Positions 8,155-16,897 are shown, numbered from the stretch's first letter. The stretch is DNA of 64,000 bases from an uncultured Oscillospiraceae bacterium (GCA_905193225.1 CAJJNV010000001.1:162682-226681), one strand, 5' to 3'. The notes: generated from the letters alone by a model not told the origin. Program-made: numbers and translations.

Positions 8155-8436
8155 ATGAGCGTAGTAATAATCGGCGGAAACGAGTGTATGGAAAGAAGGT
8201 ATATCGACCTTTGCAAATCCTATTCCTGCAAGGCTAAGGTGTATACCAAAATGAAGGCCGGAATGAAGGACATAGGCAGTCCCGACCTGCTGGTTCTTTT
8301 CACAAGCACCATGTCCCACAAAATGCTCAGATCGGTGCTCAGCGGAAGCAAAAACGAAGGCATGTCTATCGAACGCTGCCACACAAGTTCTATTGCCGCG
8401 TTAAAGAACATACTTGAAAAGCATGCCGTGAGCTGA
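8155..8436 (+). CDS. DUF2325 domain protein
   Basis: A 93-residue protein covering one DUF2325 domain, starting MSVVIIGGNECMERRYIDLC and ending in an alpha-helical tail. It looks like a small Rossmann-like alpha/beta fold. Cysteines occur near 22, 26 and 64. AAAGGAG sits before the ATG. The 130-base gap from the permease has no terminator, so co-transcription is likely, ending at the hairpin at 8549. As I recall, DUF2325 genes in Firmicutes often sit near metal or iron transport genes; no biochemical function is established that I know of. Confidence 0.75.
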   Translation: MSVVIIGGNECMERRYIDLCKSYSCKAKVYTKMKAGMKDIGSPDLLVLFTSTMSHKMLRSVLSGSKNEGMSIERCHTSSIAALKNILEKHAVS

Positions 8437-8548
8437 AAAGCTTGGCCGTAACACACAAAAAAAGACGCCTGAAGCAGCCTGTTAACATTGTTTTCGGCTA
8501 TCATCGGCAAAAAATATAAACAGCTGATAAACAGGCGCATTTACAGCA

Positions 8549-8586
8549 AAAAGCCGCTTTCGAAGATAACCTCGAAAGCGGCTTTT
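8549..8586. terminator. Strong bidirectional terminator
   Basis: AAAAGCCGCTTTCGA (8549-8563) and TCGAAAGCGGCTTTT (8572-8586) form a perfect 15-bp stem with an 8-base loop, between the convergent DUF2325 and DUF624 genes. Confidence 0.88.
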
Positions 8587-8663
8587 ACCGTTTCACAGCC
8601 GCAGCGGCGATTGCCGTTACGGGCGTAATGTAAACCATTTTTGCGGAAAGTCCGTTAAAAAGC

Positions 8664-9665
8664 TTAATTATCGTCGTTCTTCTGGCCGCCCTGCCCTTTT
8701 ATATCGTCGTCAAACACCGTCTCGGCCTCAAGCACCGAGCGATGCACCATTCTTCCGTTGTGATAAACATATTCGGGAAGGGGCTTTTTCTCGGTTTCTC
8801 CGTTTTCTTCTCCCGGCGTTGAAAGACCTTCTGCCGTTTGGTCTTTGTTATTTTCATAGTATGGGTCGATAATATACCTTTTCAGGGCCGGATAGGTTAT
8901 GAAATTGACCGAATAGAACATAAGTCCCGTCACAAAACACACCGACAGAATTATAAAAATTCCAATGAAAAAAGACACCGAAAGGCCTATGTAAAGAAAG
9001 GCAAAGGTAATAACCGTAATGAGCGCAAGCACAAGGGTTATAAGAAAGTTCCGCAGCAGCACCGCAAAGGAAAAGATAATGCCGTTTTTAATTATCTCAA
9101 AAAGCTTAAGATTGAAGGAAACAGCCATTGTATAAACATAATACTGCATAAAGAGATAAACGAGCGCAGCCAGCATACAAAGGGGCAGACACACATATCT
9201 GAAAGCGCCGCTCATAGCATAGTATGTGGGAATGGCATAGGAAAGAGCCACAAAGCAGATATAACCGATTATCGAAAGGGCAAGGGGCTGCTTTATATTC
9301 TTTTTAACGGTCGAAAAAAAGTCATTCCAGATAAATACCGGTTCTTCTCTCGCAAAGTCCCTTGCAATGCGGGAGGCTCCGCCGAAAAAAGGTCCCGACA
9401 GCATAAACGGCGACAGTATTATAACCGCCGAAAGCTGAAGATCACCGGCGATGGCCGTATTTCTGATAAGGGTGTAGATGAGATAGGAAAGTCCTATAAA
9501 AGGCACCATTGTAAGCAGAAAGATTAGACTTAAAATACAAATATCCCAAAACTTTCTCCCTAAAATCTCAAAGTATTTGGCAAAGGGGCTTTTTTCGTAA
9601 ACTTCCGATTTGGAAACTCCCCTGCCCGGCTTTGAATAGCCGCCGAAAATATTGAATTTTGCCAA
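8664..9665 (-). CDS. DUF624 (YesL-like) membrane protein
   Basis: A 333-residue membrane protein with about five to six hydrophobic spans between residues 35 and 250 (for example DICILSLIFLLTMVPFIGLS and FLITLVLALITVITFAFLYI), matching the DUF624/YesL family. The acidic C-terminal tail (about 265-333) is hydrophilic and variable. Relatives often accompany carbohydrate uptake genes, but here it follows xerD by 15 bases and is probably the last gene of spoIIM-xerD-DUF624. Role unknown. Confidence 0.75.
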   Translation of the reverse strand: MAKFNIFGGYSKPGRGVSKSEVYEKSPFAKYFEILGRKFWDICILSLIFLLTMVPFIGLSYLIYTLIRNTAIAGDLQLSAVIILSPFMLSGPFFGGASRIARDFAREEPVFIWNDFFSTVKKNIKQPLALSIIGYICFVALSYAIPTYYAMSGAFRYVCLPLCMLAALVYLFMQYYVYTMAVSFNLKLFEIIKNGIIFSFAVLLRNFLITLVLALITVITFAFLYIGLSVSFFIGIFIILSVCFVTGLMFYSVNFITYPALKRYIIDPYYENNKDQTAEGLSTPGEENGETEKKPLPEYVYHNGRMVHRSVLEAETVFDDDIKGQGGQKNDDN

Positions 9666-9680
9666 CTTGACGTCCTCCGT

Positions 9681-10574
9681 TTATGCTCTGCGAGCCTTGG
9701 GATGAAAATGCGAATAAGAATTTTTGTATTTTTCCTTAATAAGCCTTGCGTACATCTGGGTAGAGGAAATGTCGGAATGTCCGAGCATCTCCTTGATGTC
9801 GCTGAGCTGAGCACCGTTTTCAAGCAGATGGGCGGCGAAGGAATGACGAAGGGTTTGCGGGGTGATGTCCTTGTTTATGCCGATCTGCTTTGCATAAGTC
9901 TTGATTATCTTCCAAAAGCCTTGACGGGTCATGGGAGATCCGTTCATATTGGTGAAAAGCACCGTTTCGTTATAATCGAGTATTATCATTCCCCTGATCC
10001 TGTCAAGGTAATCCTTGACCGCCTTAACCGCCTCGTCGTATATGGGAATGACCCTTTCGTTTTTGCCGCTCCTGCAATGCAGAAGTCCCACCTGAAGGTT
10101 AACATCCTCAACCTTTAGTTCCACAAGCTCGGATACCCTGATGCCGGTGGCGTATAAAAGTTCAAGCATAGCACGGTCGCGGCAGCCCTTAGGCTCAAGA
10201 GAATCGGGGGCCGATATAAGTGTTTCTATCTCGTTCTCGGAAAGTATCTCGGGGGCCTTATGCTCGGGCTTCGACGACTTTATACCCGATGCGGGATTGA
10301 CAACCAGGCATTCTCCCTCTAAATTCATAAAGCGGTAAAAACAGCGTATTGTCGAAAGCATACGGTTGACACTTGATTTTGAACGTCCCTTTGATTCAAG
10401 TGTGAATATGTATTTCCCGATAACCTCTCCCGAAGCCTTGTCGGCAGGGATATTCTGACCGTCAAGATATTCTAAAAACTGATCTATATCTCTCAAATAT
10501 GAGTTAAGGGTGTTTTCCGACACCTTTTTCTTCCTTTTAAGATATTCACCGAATCTATCTTTTAAAACGGTCAT
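9681..10574 (-). CDS. xerD: Tyrosine site-specific recombinase XerD
   Basis: A 297-residue Xer recombinase, probably resolving chromosome dimers at dif with a partner Xer. The SAM-like core-binding domain covers about 1-90 and the catalytic domain 105-297. Catalytic residues by alignment: Arg146 (ATGIRVSEL), Lys171 (SGKNER), Arg243 and His244 (TLRHSFAAH), His266 (LGHSD), nucleophile Tyr275. The His of the classical HxxR motif is Gln240 here (TPQTLRH). Twenty-one bases separate it from spoIIM, matching the spoIIM...xerD arrangement of Bacillus. It could be a paralogous Xer; the dif site is not in the window as far as I see. Confidence 0.9.
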   Translation of the reverse strand: MTVLKDRFGEYLKRKKKVSENTLNSYLRDIDQFLEYLDGQNIPADKASGEVIGKYIFTLESKGRSKSSVNRMLSTIRCFYRFMNLEGECLVVNPASGIKSSKPEHKAPEILSENEIETLISAPDSLEPKGCRDRAMLELLYATGIRVSELVELKVEDVNLQVGLLHCRSGKNERVIPIYDEAVKAVKDYLDRIRGMIILDYNETVLFTNMNGSPMTRQGFWKIIKTYAKQIGINKDITPQTLRHSFAAHLLENGAQLSDIKEMLGHSDISSTQMYARLIKEKYKNSYSHFHPKARRA

Positions 10575-10595
10575 TTTAAACTCTCCTTTTTCCGA

Positions 10596-11225
10596 TTACA
10601 TCGAGAACGCCGACAAGAAAAGCGATGTAACCGCACACTCCGTTAACGATGACATAATCATAATTGAAATATATTTTATGTATTTAAAGCAGTATTTTTT
10701 AAACAGCTCGGGAAAGCCTGATCCTTCCCCTTTAAAAAAATCTTTATAAAGCTTTGCCGAAATATCAAACGCCGAAAGGCAGGAAAAAAGCAGCGTAAGC
10801 GACGATATAAGCCCGCCCGGCAAAATAATGAGCGCCGAAAAGGCAATGCCGTTTACCCCAAGCACCGAATATGCCGCCGAGCAAACGCACCCGATGCCCA
10901 GTCCCTTGCAAAAGGGGACGAAAAAGCAAAGGGGCTTTCCGAAAAGAAAGGCTCCGCAAAAGTATGAAAGCAAAAGAAAAATAAGGTTAGAGCACAACGA
11001 GCTTAAAAACACTCCGAATGCACTCATTTTCATGCGGGTCGAAACAAAATCGGAAAAGACACTCACGGGATCATACATTCCCGAAAACCAGTTGTTTTTT
11101 TCCATAACAACGCCGAAAAGCACGCCCAAAAGCAAAAACAAAGCCATAAAGATAAGACGTGAGTTATCGTAGAAAAAACGCAGTGTCTCCTTTTTTAATC
11201 TGATACTGTTATAAAATCCTTTCAT
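10596..11225 (-). CDS. spoIIM: Stage II sporulation protein M
   Basis: SpoIIM is an integral membrane protein that forms the engulfment machinery with SpoIID and SpoIIP, remodelling septal peptidoglycan. The 209-residue product has the expected pattern: a basic N-terminus (RLKKETLRFFYDNSRL), a first span near 27-43, a central block of hydrophobic spans, the Gly-rich LILPGGLISSLTLLF segment, and a last span near 188-205. The order spoIIM then xerD matches Bacillus (where fur lies between). The call rests on topology, length and neighbours more than on single motifs. Confidence 0.82.
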   Translation of the reverse strand: MKGFYNSIRLKKETLRFFYDNSRLIFMALFLLLGVLFGVVMEKNNWFSGMYDPVSVFSDFVSTRMKMSAFGVFLSSLCSNLIFLLLSYFCGAFLFGKPLCFFVPFCKGLGIGCVCSAAYSVLGVNGIAFSALIILPGGLISSLTLLFSCLSAFDISAKLYKDFFKGEGSGFPELFKKYCFKYIKYISIMIMSSLTECAVTSLFLSAFSM

Positions 11226-11305
11226 ATTTTTGCCTCCTATATCTTGTCCTTAAAAGATATGAGACAAAAAACCCGATTATGATAACAGCAAAACAAATAA
11301 GCGGA

Positions 11306-12115
11306 CTATTTACCCGACGAGGCAAGCTCCTGCGCTCTGTCAAAACAGGCCCTCATGGCACGTTTAACGGCACCCTCGTAATCATCCCTGTCGAAAGACT
11401 GGTTGGCTGCAAGTGTGGTTCCCTTGGGCGAGGTGACCATATCAAGCAGCTCATCCGCCGAGCGGCCGGATTTTTCGAGCATCTCTGCGCTTCCCTTGAT
11501 GGTTTGGAAAAGCAGGGTCTTTGCCACATCGTCCGAAAGACCGAGCTCTTTGGCCTCTAAAAGAGCGGCGCGTGCAAATTTAAAGAAATAAGCAGGGCCG
11601 CTTCCGCTAAGGGCCGTTACGGCCGAAATCTTATCTTCGGTAACAACCGCAGCCTTACCGCAGCCTTCAAAGATCTTAAATACAGGCTCAAAAATTTCTT
11701 TCGGTACATCGTCGGGACAAACAAGTGCCGACGCTCCGCAGGACACAAGCATGGGTGTATTGGGCATCACACGAATTGTGTGGATGTTTCCGAACGCCTC
11801 TTTTATGTCGGAAACGGTAACTCCGGCCATAATAGAAACTATACAGTTAGTATTATTTGCAAGACCCTTATACTCTGCGGAATTTTGCCTGAAAACCTGA
11901 GGTTTAATGCAAAGGAAAACATATCCGGCCCTTTCAAAGACCTCTGCGGCGCTGCCGCAGGGAATCATACCACATTTAGCGAAACGGTCGATTTTTTCTC
12001 TGTCGGTGTCATATATATAGATGTTCTCGGGTTTTATGTAACCCGTATTGTAAACGGTTTCGATAATGGCGGAAGCCATATTACCTGCACCGATAAATCC
12101 GATTGACATAATCAT
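11306..12115 (-). CDS. proC: Pyrroline-5-carboxylate reductase
   Basis: Last step of proline synthesis: NAD(P)H-dependent reduction of pyrroline-5-carboxylate. The 269-residue protein begins with the dinucleotide-binding motif GFIGAGNMASAI and has the conserved RVMPNTPMLVSCGASAL segment at about 115-131, GSGPAYFFKFARAL-type residues near 173, and the C-terminal signature VTSPKGTTLAA. It is transcribed alone from a near-consensus promoter about 40 bases upstream. GGAG precedes the ATG at 12115; an ATG two codons later is also possible. Confidence 0.95.
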   Translation of the reverse strand: MIMSIGFIGAGNMASAIIETVYNTGYIKPENIYIYDTDREKIDRFAKCGMIPCGSAAEVFERAGYVFLCIKPQVFRQNSAEYKGLANNTNCIVSIMAGVTVSDIKEAFGNIHTIRVMPNTPMLVSCGASALVCPDDVPKEIFEPVFKIFEGCGKAAVVTEDKISAVTALSGSGPAYFFKFARAALLEAKELGLSDDVAKTLLFQTIKGSAEMLEKSGRSADELLDMVTSPKGTTLAANQSFDRDDYEGAVKRAMRACFDRAQELASSGK

Positions 12116-12154
12116 AGTATAATTGCTCCAATCACCGCAAGCTCAGCTTTGAAT

Positions 12155-12183
12155 ACTATACCTTATTTTCAGCGATTTATCAA
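12155..12183 (-). promoter_or_regulatory. Sigma-A promoter of proC
   Basis: Minus strand TTGATA (12183-12178), 17 bases, TATAGT (12160-12155). Well placed 40 bases from the proC start. Confidence 0.75.
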
Positions 12184-12228
12184 GTACAAAATGAATTTGT
12201 TACGAAATTTTAACCTTTCTGAGCCTGT

Positions 12229-12289
12229 TTATGTAAACTGTATTATGTAACCTGTCTAAAATATTATGTAAACTGCTTTATGTAAACTA
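12229..12289. repeat. Four short direct repeats of TTATGTAAACTG
   Basis: TTATGTAA(A/C)CT(G/A) occurs at 12229, 12243, 12264 and 12278, with spacings of 14, 21 and 14 bases. They sit upstream of proC between its promoter and a hairpin. The rest of the 12116-12512 gap holds only the proC promoter and this hairpin; I see no gene. Confidence 0.7.
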
Positions 12290-12301
12290 CTACATATATT
12301 G

Positions 12302-12339
12302 AAACGGCAGTCCCCGCTTGCACAAGAACTGCCGTTTTT
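12302..12339. terminator. Hairpin terminator
   Basis: AAACGGCAGT (12302-12311) and ACTGCCGTTT (12328-12337) form a 10-bp stem. The T-run is better on the plus strand, but its place downstream of the minus-strand TIGR04086 gene suggests it ends the queA-tgt-yajC operon. Confidence 0.55.
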
Positions 12340-12512
12340 GTTTTCCGTATGGTGTTTTTAAAAAATCATCCCGGCCAACCGCTGTAAAATAGTCTTGTTT
12401 TCGCAATCATTTCTCGCGAAATAAAAAAGGAAAGAATAATTGCAAATTGATAGTTTATAAAAAACACTGTTTTCTCCCCTGTCGACGGTCGAGAAAAAAT
12501 TAAAGGGATCGG

Positions 12513-12902
12513 TCAGATCATCTTTCTTTTGCCGGAACGGTTAACTCCTGCTACTCCTCCGGCAGATGAACAGGCCACCGATGCGATCAGCCTTAAAACG
12601 GTCAGCAGCGAAAAGGTGTTGCCCAGCATTATTCCGATTATGGTTATAACGCAAAAAATAGTACAGCCGGTAATCGCTCCCGTTTTCAGTCCCCCGCATT
12701 TGACCTCCCTGCCGATTTTATATGCCGTGCAAAATCCTCCTGCTCCGCATATGAGCAGCGACAAAAAATTGAGCACCGGGTCACTGAGATCCTTAAAGGT
12801 CAGAAACACGGCCGCCGCGGTGTACATGAGCAAAATGACAATCCCGCCGAAAGCGGCGCCTTTAAGATAGATCTTAAGTGTTTTGGAAAAATCGTCGTTC
12901 AT
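12513..12902 (-). CDS. TIGR04086 family membrane protein
   Basis: A 129-residue protein with four predicted membrane spans, typical of the TIGR04086 family common in Clostridia and often next to yajC. I set the start at ATG 12902 (MNDDFSKTLKIYLKGAAFGG) because GGAGG lies eight bases upstream. It ends with a basic tail (NRSGKRKMI). Function is not known. It follows yajC by 103 bases and is probably the last gene of the queA-tgt-yajC run. Confidence 0.72.
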   Translation of the reverse strand: MNDDFSKTLKIYLKGAAFGGIVILLMYTAAAVFLTFKDLSDPVLNFLSLLICGAGGFCTAYKIGREVKCGGLKTGAITGCTIFCVITIIGIMLGNTFSLLTVLRLIASVACSSAGGVAGVNRSGKRKMI

Positions 12903-13005
12903 AAAACAAAACCTCCGCAAAATAACCTGTTAAATGATTATTCGCGAAGGTCAAAGTATATTACATTTGTTTAAAACTCTTTAAGCCAAAATCGACAAAG
13001 GAAAA

Positions 13006-13338
13006 TTATTTGGTTTCCTTCTTGGAGGGCTTTTTAGAGGTCTCGGCCTCGTCGGCGTGGACGGTAAGGTTGGTCTGAATCGACCAGCGGGCCATTCTGT
13101 ATTTGCTGTGATCGGGGCCGGATTCAATTATAAAGGAATCCTCTTTAACAGCTACAATACGGCCGTAAATTCCGCCGATGGTGATTATTTCATCGCCGAT
13201 TTGGATGTTGTTGCGCATTTTTTCCTCTGCCTTCTGCTTTTTGCGCTGAGGGCGGATAAGAAGAAAATACATGATTGCGAAAATTACAACCAGATATACA
13301 ATCATTATCCAGCTTGAGCCGGCTCCGTTAGTTCCCAT
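13006..13338 (-). CDS. yajC: Preprotein translocase accessory subunit YajC
   Basis: YajC is a small membrane protein associated with SecDF and the Sec channel. The 110-residue product has an N-terminal span at about 9-28, directly followed by the family hallmark RPQRKKQKAEEKM, then a beta-rich cytoplasmic domain (GDEIITIGGIYGRIVAVKED). The C-terminal tail is Lys- and Glu-rich. The order queA-tgt-yajC is conserved widely in bacteria and supports the call. Confidence 0.93.
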   Translation of the reverse strand: MGTNGAGSSWIMIVYLVVIFAIMYFLLIRPQRKKQKAEEKMRNNIQIGDEIITIGGIYGRIVAVKEDSFIIESGPDHSKYRMARWSIQTNLTVHADEAETSKKPSKKETK

Positions 13339-13442
13339 TTTATATACCTCCGTAATATGTGTTTAAATGCAACACTAAATCCTGTCTATTATATATTACT
13401 TTTTTCTCTTTTTCAAGAAGAATTTTTTAAATTTACAAAATG

Positions 13443-14573
13443 TTAAATTCTGCGCGAAAGGACGGGAAGCATTTCCTCTTTATATTTTGCAAATCTTCCC
13501 TCGTCAAGGGCAAGGCGTATTTCCTCAAAAAGGTTGTTGTAAAACCAAAGATTGTGCATAACCGCCAGTCTCATCCCCAGCATTTCCTTTGCCGCGAGAA
13601 GATGCCTGACGTAAGCTCTGCTGAAATTTTCGCAGGCGGGGCAATGGCACTGACTGTCGATAGGCCCGGTATCGAGGGCATACTTGGCATTGTTTATATT
13701 GATAACACCCTGTTTTGTGAAAAGGTGGCCGTGACGGGCGTTGCGGCTCGGCATAACGCAGTCGAAAAGGTCCACTCCCCTTTCCACCGCCTCAAGAATA
13801 TTTGCCGGCGTACCGACACCCATAAGATAGCGTATCTTATCATCGGGAGCATATGGCTCCACCGCCGAAATAATGCGGTACATATCCTCGGCAGGCTCAC
13901 CCACCGCAAGACCGCCGATGGCGTATCCGTCAAGATCCAGCTTTGCAATTTGCTTCATATTCTCGATTCTTAAGTCGTCGAAAACGCAGCCCTGATTTAT
14001 ACCGAAAAGAAGCTGTTTTTTGTTTATGGTATCATCCAAAGAATTGAGCCGTTTCATCTCGGCCTTGCAGCGCTCGAGCCACCTGACCGTTCTTTCGGAA
14101 GAGGCTTTGGCATATTCATATTTAGCAGGGTTTTCAACGCATTCGTCAAAGGCCATTGCAATGGTGGAAGCGAGATTCGACTGAATTCTCATACTTTGCT
14201 CCGGGCCCATAAAGATCCTGTGACCGTCGATATGGGAATTGAACTGCACACCTTCCTCGGTAATGTGGCGCAGCTTTGCCAGCGAAAAAACCTGAAACCC
14301 GCCGCTGTCGGTGAGAATGGGGCCGTCCCATTTTGTGAATTTATGAAGTCCGCCGAGAGCCTTGACATTCTCATCTACCGGGCGAAGGTGAAGGTGATAT
14401 GTATTTGAAAGCATAACCTGGCACTTGAGATCTTTAAGGTCAAGAGCCGAAAGGCCTCCCTTTATAGCAGCGCAGGTGGCCACATTCATAAAGGCAGGGG
14501 TTTCAAAGCTTCCGTGGACGGTGGTAAATCTGCCCCGTCTGGCGTTTTCTTCTTTTTTAATAAGCTTGTACAT
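13443..14573 (-). CDS. tgt: tRNA-guanine transglycosylase
   Basis: Exchanges guanine-34 of GUN-anticodon tRNAs for preQ1 in queuosine synthesis. The 376-residue protein has the nucleophile region (DSGGFQVFSLAKLRHITEEGV), the substrate loop GYAIGGLAVGEP, the second catalytic region LMGVGTPANILEAVERGVDLFDCVMP, and the zinc site CHCPAC plus a later His. All elements are intact. It follows queA by 95 bases and feeds QueA its substrate, so the two act in one pathway. Confidence 0.96.
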   Translation of the reverse strand: MYKLIKKEENARRGRFTTVHGSFETPAFMNVATCAAIKGGLSALDLKDLKCQVMLSNTYHLHLRPVDENVKALGGLHKFTKWDGPILTDSGGFQVFSLAKLRHITEEGVQFNSHIDGHRIFMGPEQSMRIQSNLASTIAMAFDECVENPAKYEYAKASSERTVRWLERCKAEMKRLNSLDDTINKKQLLFGINQGCVFDDLRIENMKQIAKLDLDGYAIGGLAVGEPAEDMYRIISAVEPYAPDDKIRYLMGVGTPANILEAVERGVDLFDCVMPSRNARHGHLFTKQGVININNAKYALDTGPIDSQCHCPACENFSRAYVRHLLAAKEMLGMRLAVMHNLWFYNNLFEEIRLALDEGRFAKYKEEMLPVLSRRI

Positions 14574-14668
14574 TTAAAACTCCGTTTAACAAAAAGAATT
14601 ATTGTGAGTATAATATTTAAGATGATGTCAGTCTTGCAAGCAATCCGCTTTAACGCAAAACATAAAAA

Positions 14669-15694
14669 TCACAAAATCGCCATTGCATCGCCGAAGCTGA
14701 AAAATCTATACTTTTTCTCAACGGCAATCTTATAGGCATTCATTGTGTGCTCGTATCCCGCAAATGCCGATACCAGCATTATCAGGGTGCTTTCGGGAAG
14801 GTGGAAATTGGTGACCAGTCCGTCCATACACTTGAATTTATACCCGGGATAGATAAAAATATCGGTCTTGCCCGAGCATTCCTCCAGTGTACCATCGTCC
14901 TTTGCGGCGGCTTCAAGGGTGCGGCAGCTTGTTGTACCTATGCAAATCACCCGTTTGCCCGCTTCCTTTGTGGCGTTTATTAGTTCGGCGGTGGATTTTG
15001 GGACATAGTATCTCTCGGTGTGCATAAGGTGATCCTCGATCTTCTCCTCCTTGACCGGGCGGAATGTACCGAGTCCCACATGAAGCGTAACGTATCCCAC
15101 ATTAACGCCCTTACCTTCAAGTCTTTTAAACACATCGTCGGTAAAATGCAGTCCCGCTGTGGGCGCTGCGGCCGAGCCGAGGTGCTTTGCATAAATGGTC
15201 TGATAGCGGGAATTGTCCTTCAGCTTTTCGGTTATGTATGGCGGCAGAGGCATATTTCCGATCTTATCGAGTATTTCGTAAAAATTACCGTCGTACTCAA
15301 AGCTTATGACCCTGTTTCCGTCGTCGAGAACATTCTTGACTTCACAGGTCATCACACCCTCGCCGAAAGAAAATCTGTCTCCCGTTTTGGCTTTCTTGCC
15401 CGGGCCTGCAAGGCACACCCAGCTTCCGTCGGGCTGATGTTCGAGAAGCAAAAATTCCACCACGGCGCCGGTAGGAATTTTGGTTCCGTAAAGGCGGGCC
15501 GGAATGACTTTGGTGTCGTTTAAAATTATGGTATCTCCCTCGTTTAAAAGGTCGGGCAGGTCGAAAAAATTAAGGTGCTCGATCTCTCCCGTTTTCCTGT
15601 TTAAATGCATAAGGGAGGAATTATCTCTTTTTTCGCAGGGATGCTGAGCAATCAGCTCCTTAGGCAGGTCATAAAAAAAATCGCTTTTGTTCAT
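14669..15694 (-). CDS. queA: S-adenosylmethionine:tRNA ribosyltransferase-isomerase
   Basis: Adds the epoxycyclopentanediol group to preQ1-modified tRNA made by Tgt. The 341-residue product has the typical start (FFYDLPKELIAQHPCEKRDNS), the segment NDTKVIPARLYGTK, and the C-terminal block (AAPTAGLHFTDDV; TNFHLPESTLIMLVSAFAG). It is the first gene of queA-tgt-yajC-TIGR04086 and lies divergent from asd. Its own promoter lies in the 123-base spacer but I could not place it with confidence. Confidence 0.96.
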   Translation of the reverse strand: MNKSDFFYDLPKELIAQHPCEKRDNSSLMHLNRKTGEIEHLNFFDLPDLLNEGDTIILNDTKVIPARLYGTKIPTGAVVEFLLLEHQPDGSWVCLAGPGKKAKTGDRFSFGEGVMTCEVKNVLDDGNRVISFEYDGNFYEILDKIGNMPLPPYITEKLKDNSRYQTIYAKHLGSAAAPTAGLHFTDDVFKRLEGKGVNVGYVTLHVGLGTFRPVKEEKIEDHLMHTERYYVPKSTAELINATKEAGKRVICIGTTSCRTLEAAAKDDGTLEECSGKTDIFIYPGYKFKCMDGLVTNFHLPESTLIMLVSAFAGYEHTMNAYKIAVEKKYRFFSFGDAMAIL

Positions 15695-15712
15695 TTTTTC
15701 CCTTCTTTTCGT

Positions 15713-15741
15713 TTGACAAAGTCGATGTGAAATGATATTAT
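15713..15741 (+). promoter_or_regulatory. Sigma-A promoter of asd-dapA-dapB
   Basis: TTGACA (15713-15718), exactly 17 bases, TATTAT (15736-15741). The leader to the asd start is only about 70 bases, too short for a lysine riboswitch. Confidence 0.8.
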
Positions 15742-15817
15742 TATTAGAAGTAATTTGTATTATAGTACAAATGCGTTTCTTTTACAAGCCATTTATTAAA
15801 TTCGGAGGGATTAAATA

Positions 15818-16897
15818 ATGAAAAAATATAATGTGGGAATAATCGGTGCGACAGGAATGGTGGGACAGCGCTTTGCAACGCTGCTTGAAAATCATCCCTG
15901 GTTTACCGTCTCAGCTCTCGCTGCCAGCAGCCGCTCAGCTGGAAAAAAATATGAGGACGCCGTGGCAGGCCGTTGGGCAATGGACACTCCTATTCCCGAA
16001 AGTATGAAGGATATGGTGCTTTTTGACGCGGTGGAAGATAAAGAAAAGGTTGCCGAAAAATGCGACTTTGTTTTCTGTGCCGTCGATATGAAAAAGGACG
16101 AAATATTAAAGCTTGAAGAGGACTATGCAAAGCTTGAATGTCCCGTCGTTTCCAACAACAGCGCCAACCGCAAGACCCCCGACGTGCCCATGGTCGTTCC
16201 CGAGCTTAACGCCGACCACATTGAAATTATAAACGCCCAGAGAAAGCGACTGGGTACCAAGAAGGGATTTATCGCCGTTAAATCCAACTGTTCGCTCCAA
16301 TCCTATGTTCCCGCCCTCTTCCCTCTTGAAAAATATTGCCCCGAAAAGGTGCTTGTGTGCACATATCAGGCCATTTCCGGCGCCGGAAAGACCTTTGAGC
16401 GCTGGCCCGAAATGATAGACAACGTAATTCCCTACATTGGCGGAGAGGAAGAAAAATCCGAGCAGGAGCCTTTGAAGATATGGGGACACATCGAAGGTGA
16501 TAAAATTGTCAACGCCACCCGTCCCGCCTTCACTGCTCAGTGCATCCGCGTGCCGGTAACAAACGGCCATCTCGCCGCAGTATTCGTCACGTTTAAAAAC
16601 AAGCCCACCATGGAACAGATGAAAAAAGATTGGGTGGAATATGCCGGAGAGGCACAGCGTCTCGAGCTTCCAAGCGCCCCCAAACAGTTCTTAAATTACT
16701 TTGAGCAGCCCGACCGTCCTCAGATCCATTCCGAAAGAGAGCTTGAGCACGGAATGGCCATTTCCATCGGACGGCTGAGAGAAGACACCCAGTACGACTA
16801 TAAATTTGTTTGCCTTTCTCACAACACCCTCCGCGGCGCGGCAGGCGGCGCAGTACTGCTTGCCGAGCTTCTTGCCGCAAAAGGATATATGGATTGA
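15818..16897 (+). CDS. asd: Aspartate-semialdehyde dehydrogenase
   Basis: Reduces aspartyl phosphate to the semialdehyde at the branch to lysine/diaminopimelate, threonine and methionine. The 359-residue protein has the NADP motif GIIGATGMVGQRF at 8-20, the nucleophile Cys158 in KSNCSLQS, the AISGAGKTFERWP loop, and the C-terminal catalytic region RVPVTNGHLAAV. The SNCSLQ form resembles the archaeal/fungal-type enzyme rather than the E. coli type. It heads asd-dapA-dapB-ACT. Confidence 0.95.
   Translation: MKKYNVGIIGATGMVGQRFATLLENHPWFTVSALAASSRSAGKKYEDAVAGRWAMDTPIPESMKDMVLFDAVEDKEKVAEKCDFVFCAVDMKKDEILKLEEDYAKLECPVVSNNSANRKTPDVPMVVPELNADHIEIINAQRKRLGTKKGFIAVKSNCSLQSYVPALFPLEKYCPEKVLVCTYQAISGAGKTFERWPEMIDNVIPYIGGEEEKSEQEPLKIWGHIEGDKIVNATRPAFTAQCIRVPVTNGHLAAVFVTFKNKPTMEQMKKDWVEYAGEAQRLELPSAPKQFLNYFEQPDRPQIHSERELEHGMAISIGRLREDTQYDYKFVCLSHNTLRGAAGGAVLLAELLAAKGYMD

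Noticed and set aside
8838..9527. 229-residue plus-strand open frame
   Set aside because: It is antisense to the DUF624 gene and its product is a basic low-complexity mirror of membrane codons.
9681..10574. Integrase of a mobile element
   Set aside because: It is in a spoIIM-xerD chromosomal operon, with no phage or conjugation genes, att-like repeats or tRNA target nearby.
15742..15817. Lysine riboswitch before asd
   Set aside because: The promoter leaves a leader of only about 70 bases, too short for the L-box aptamer, and no L-box motifs are visible.
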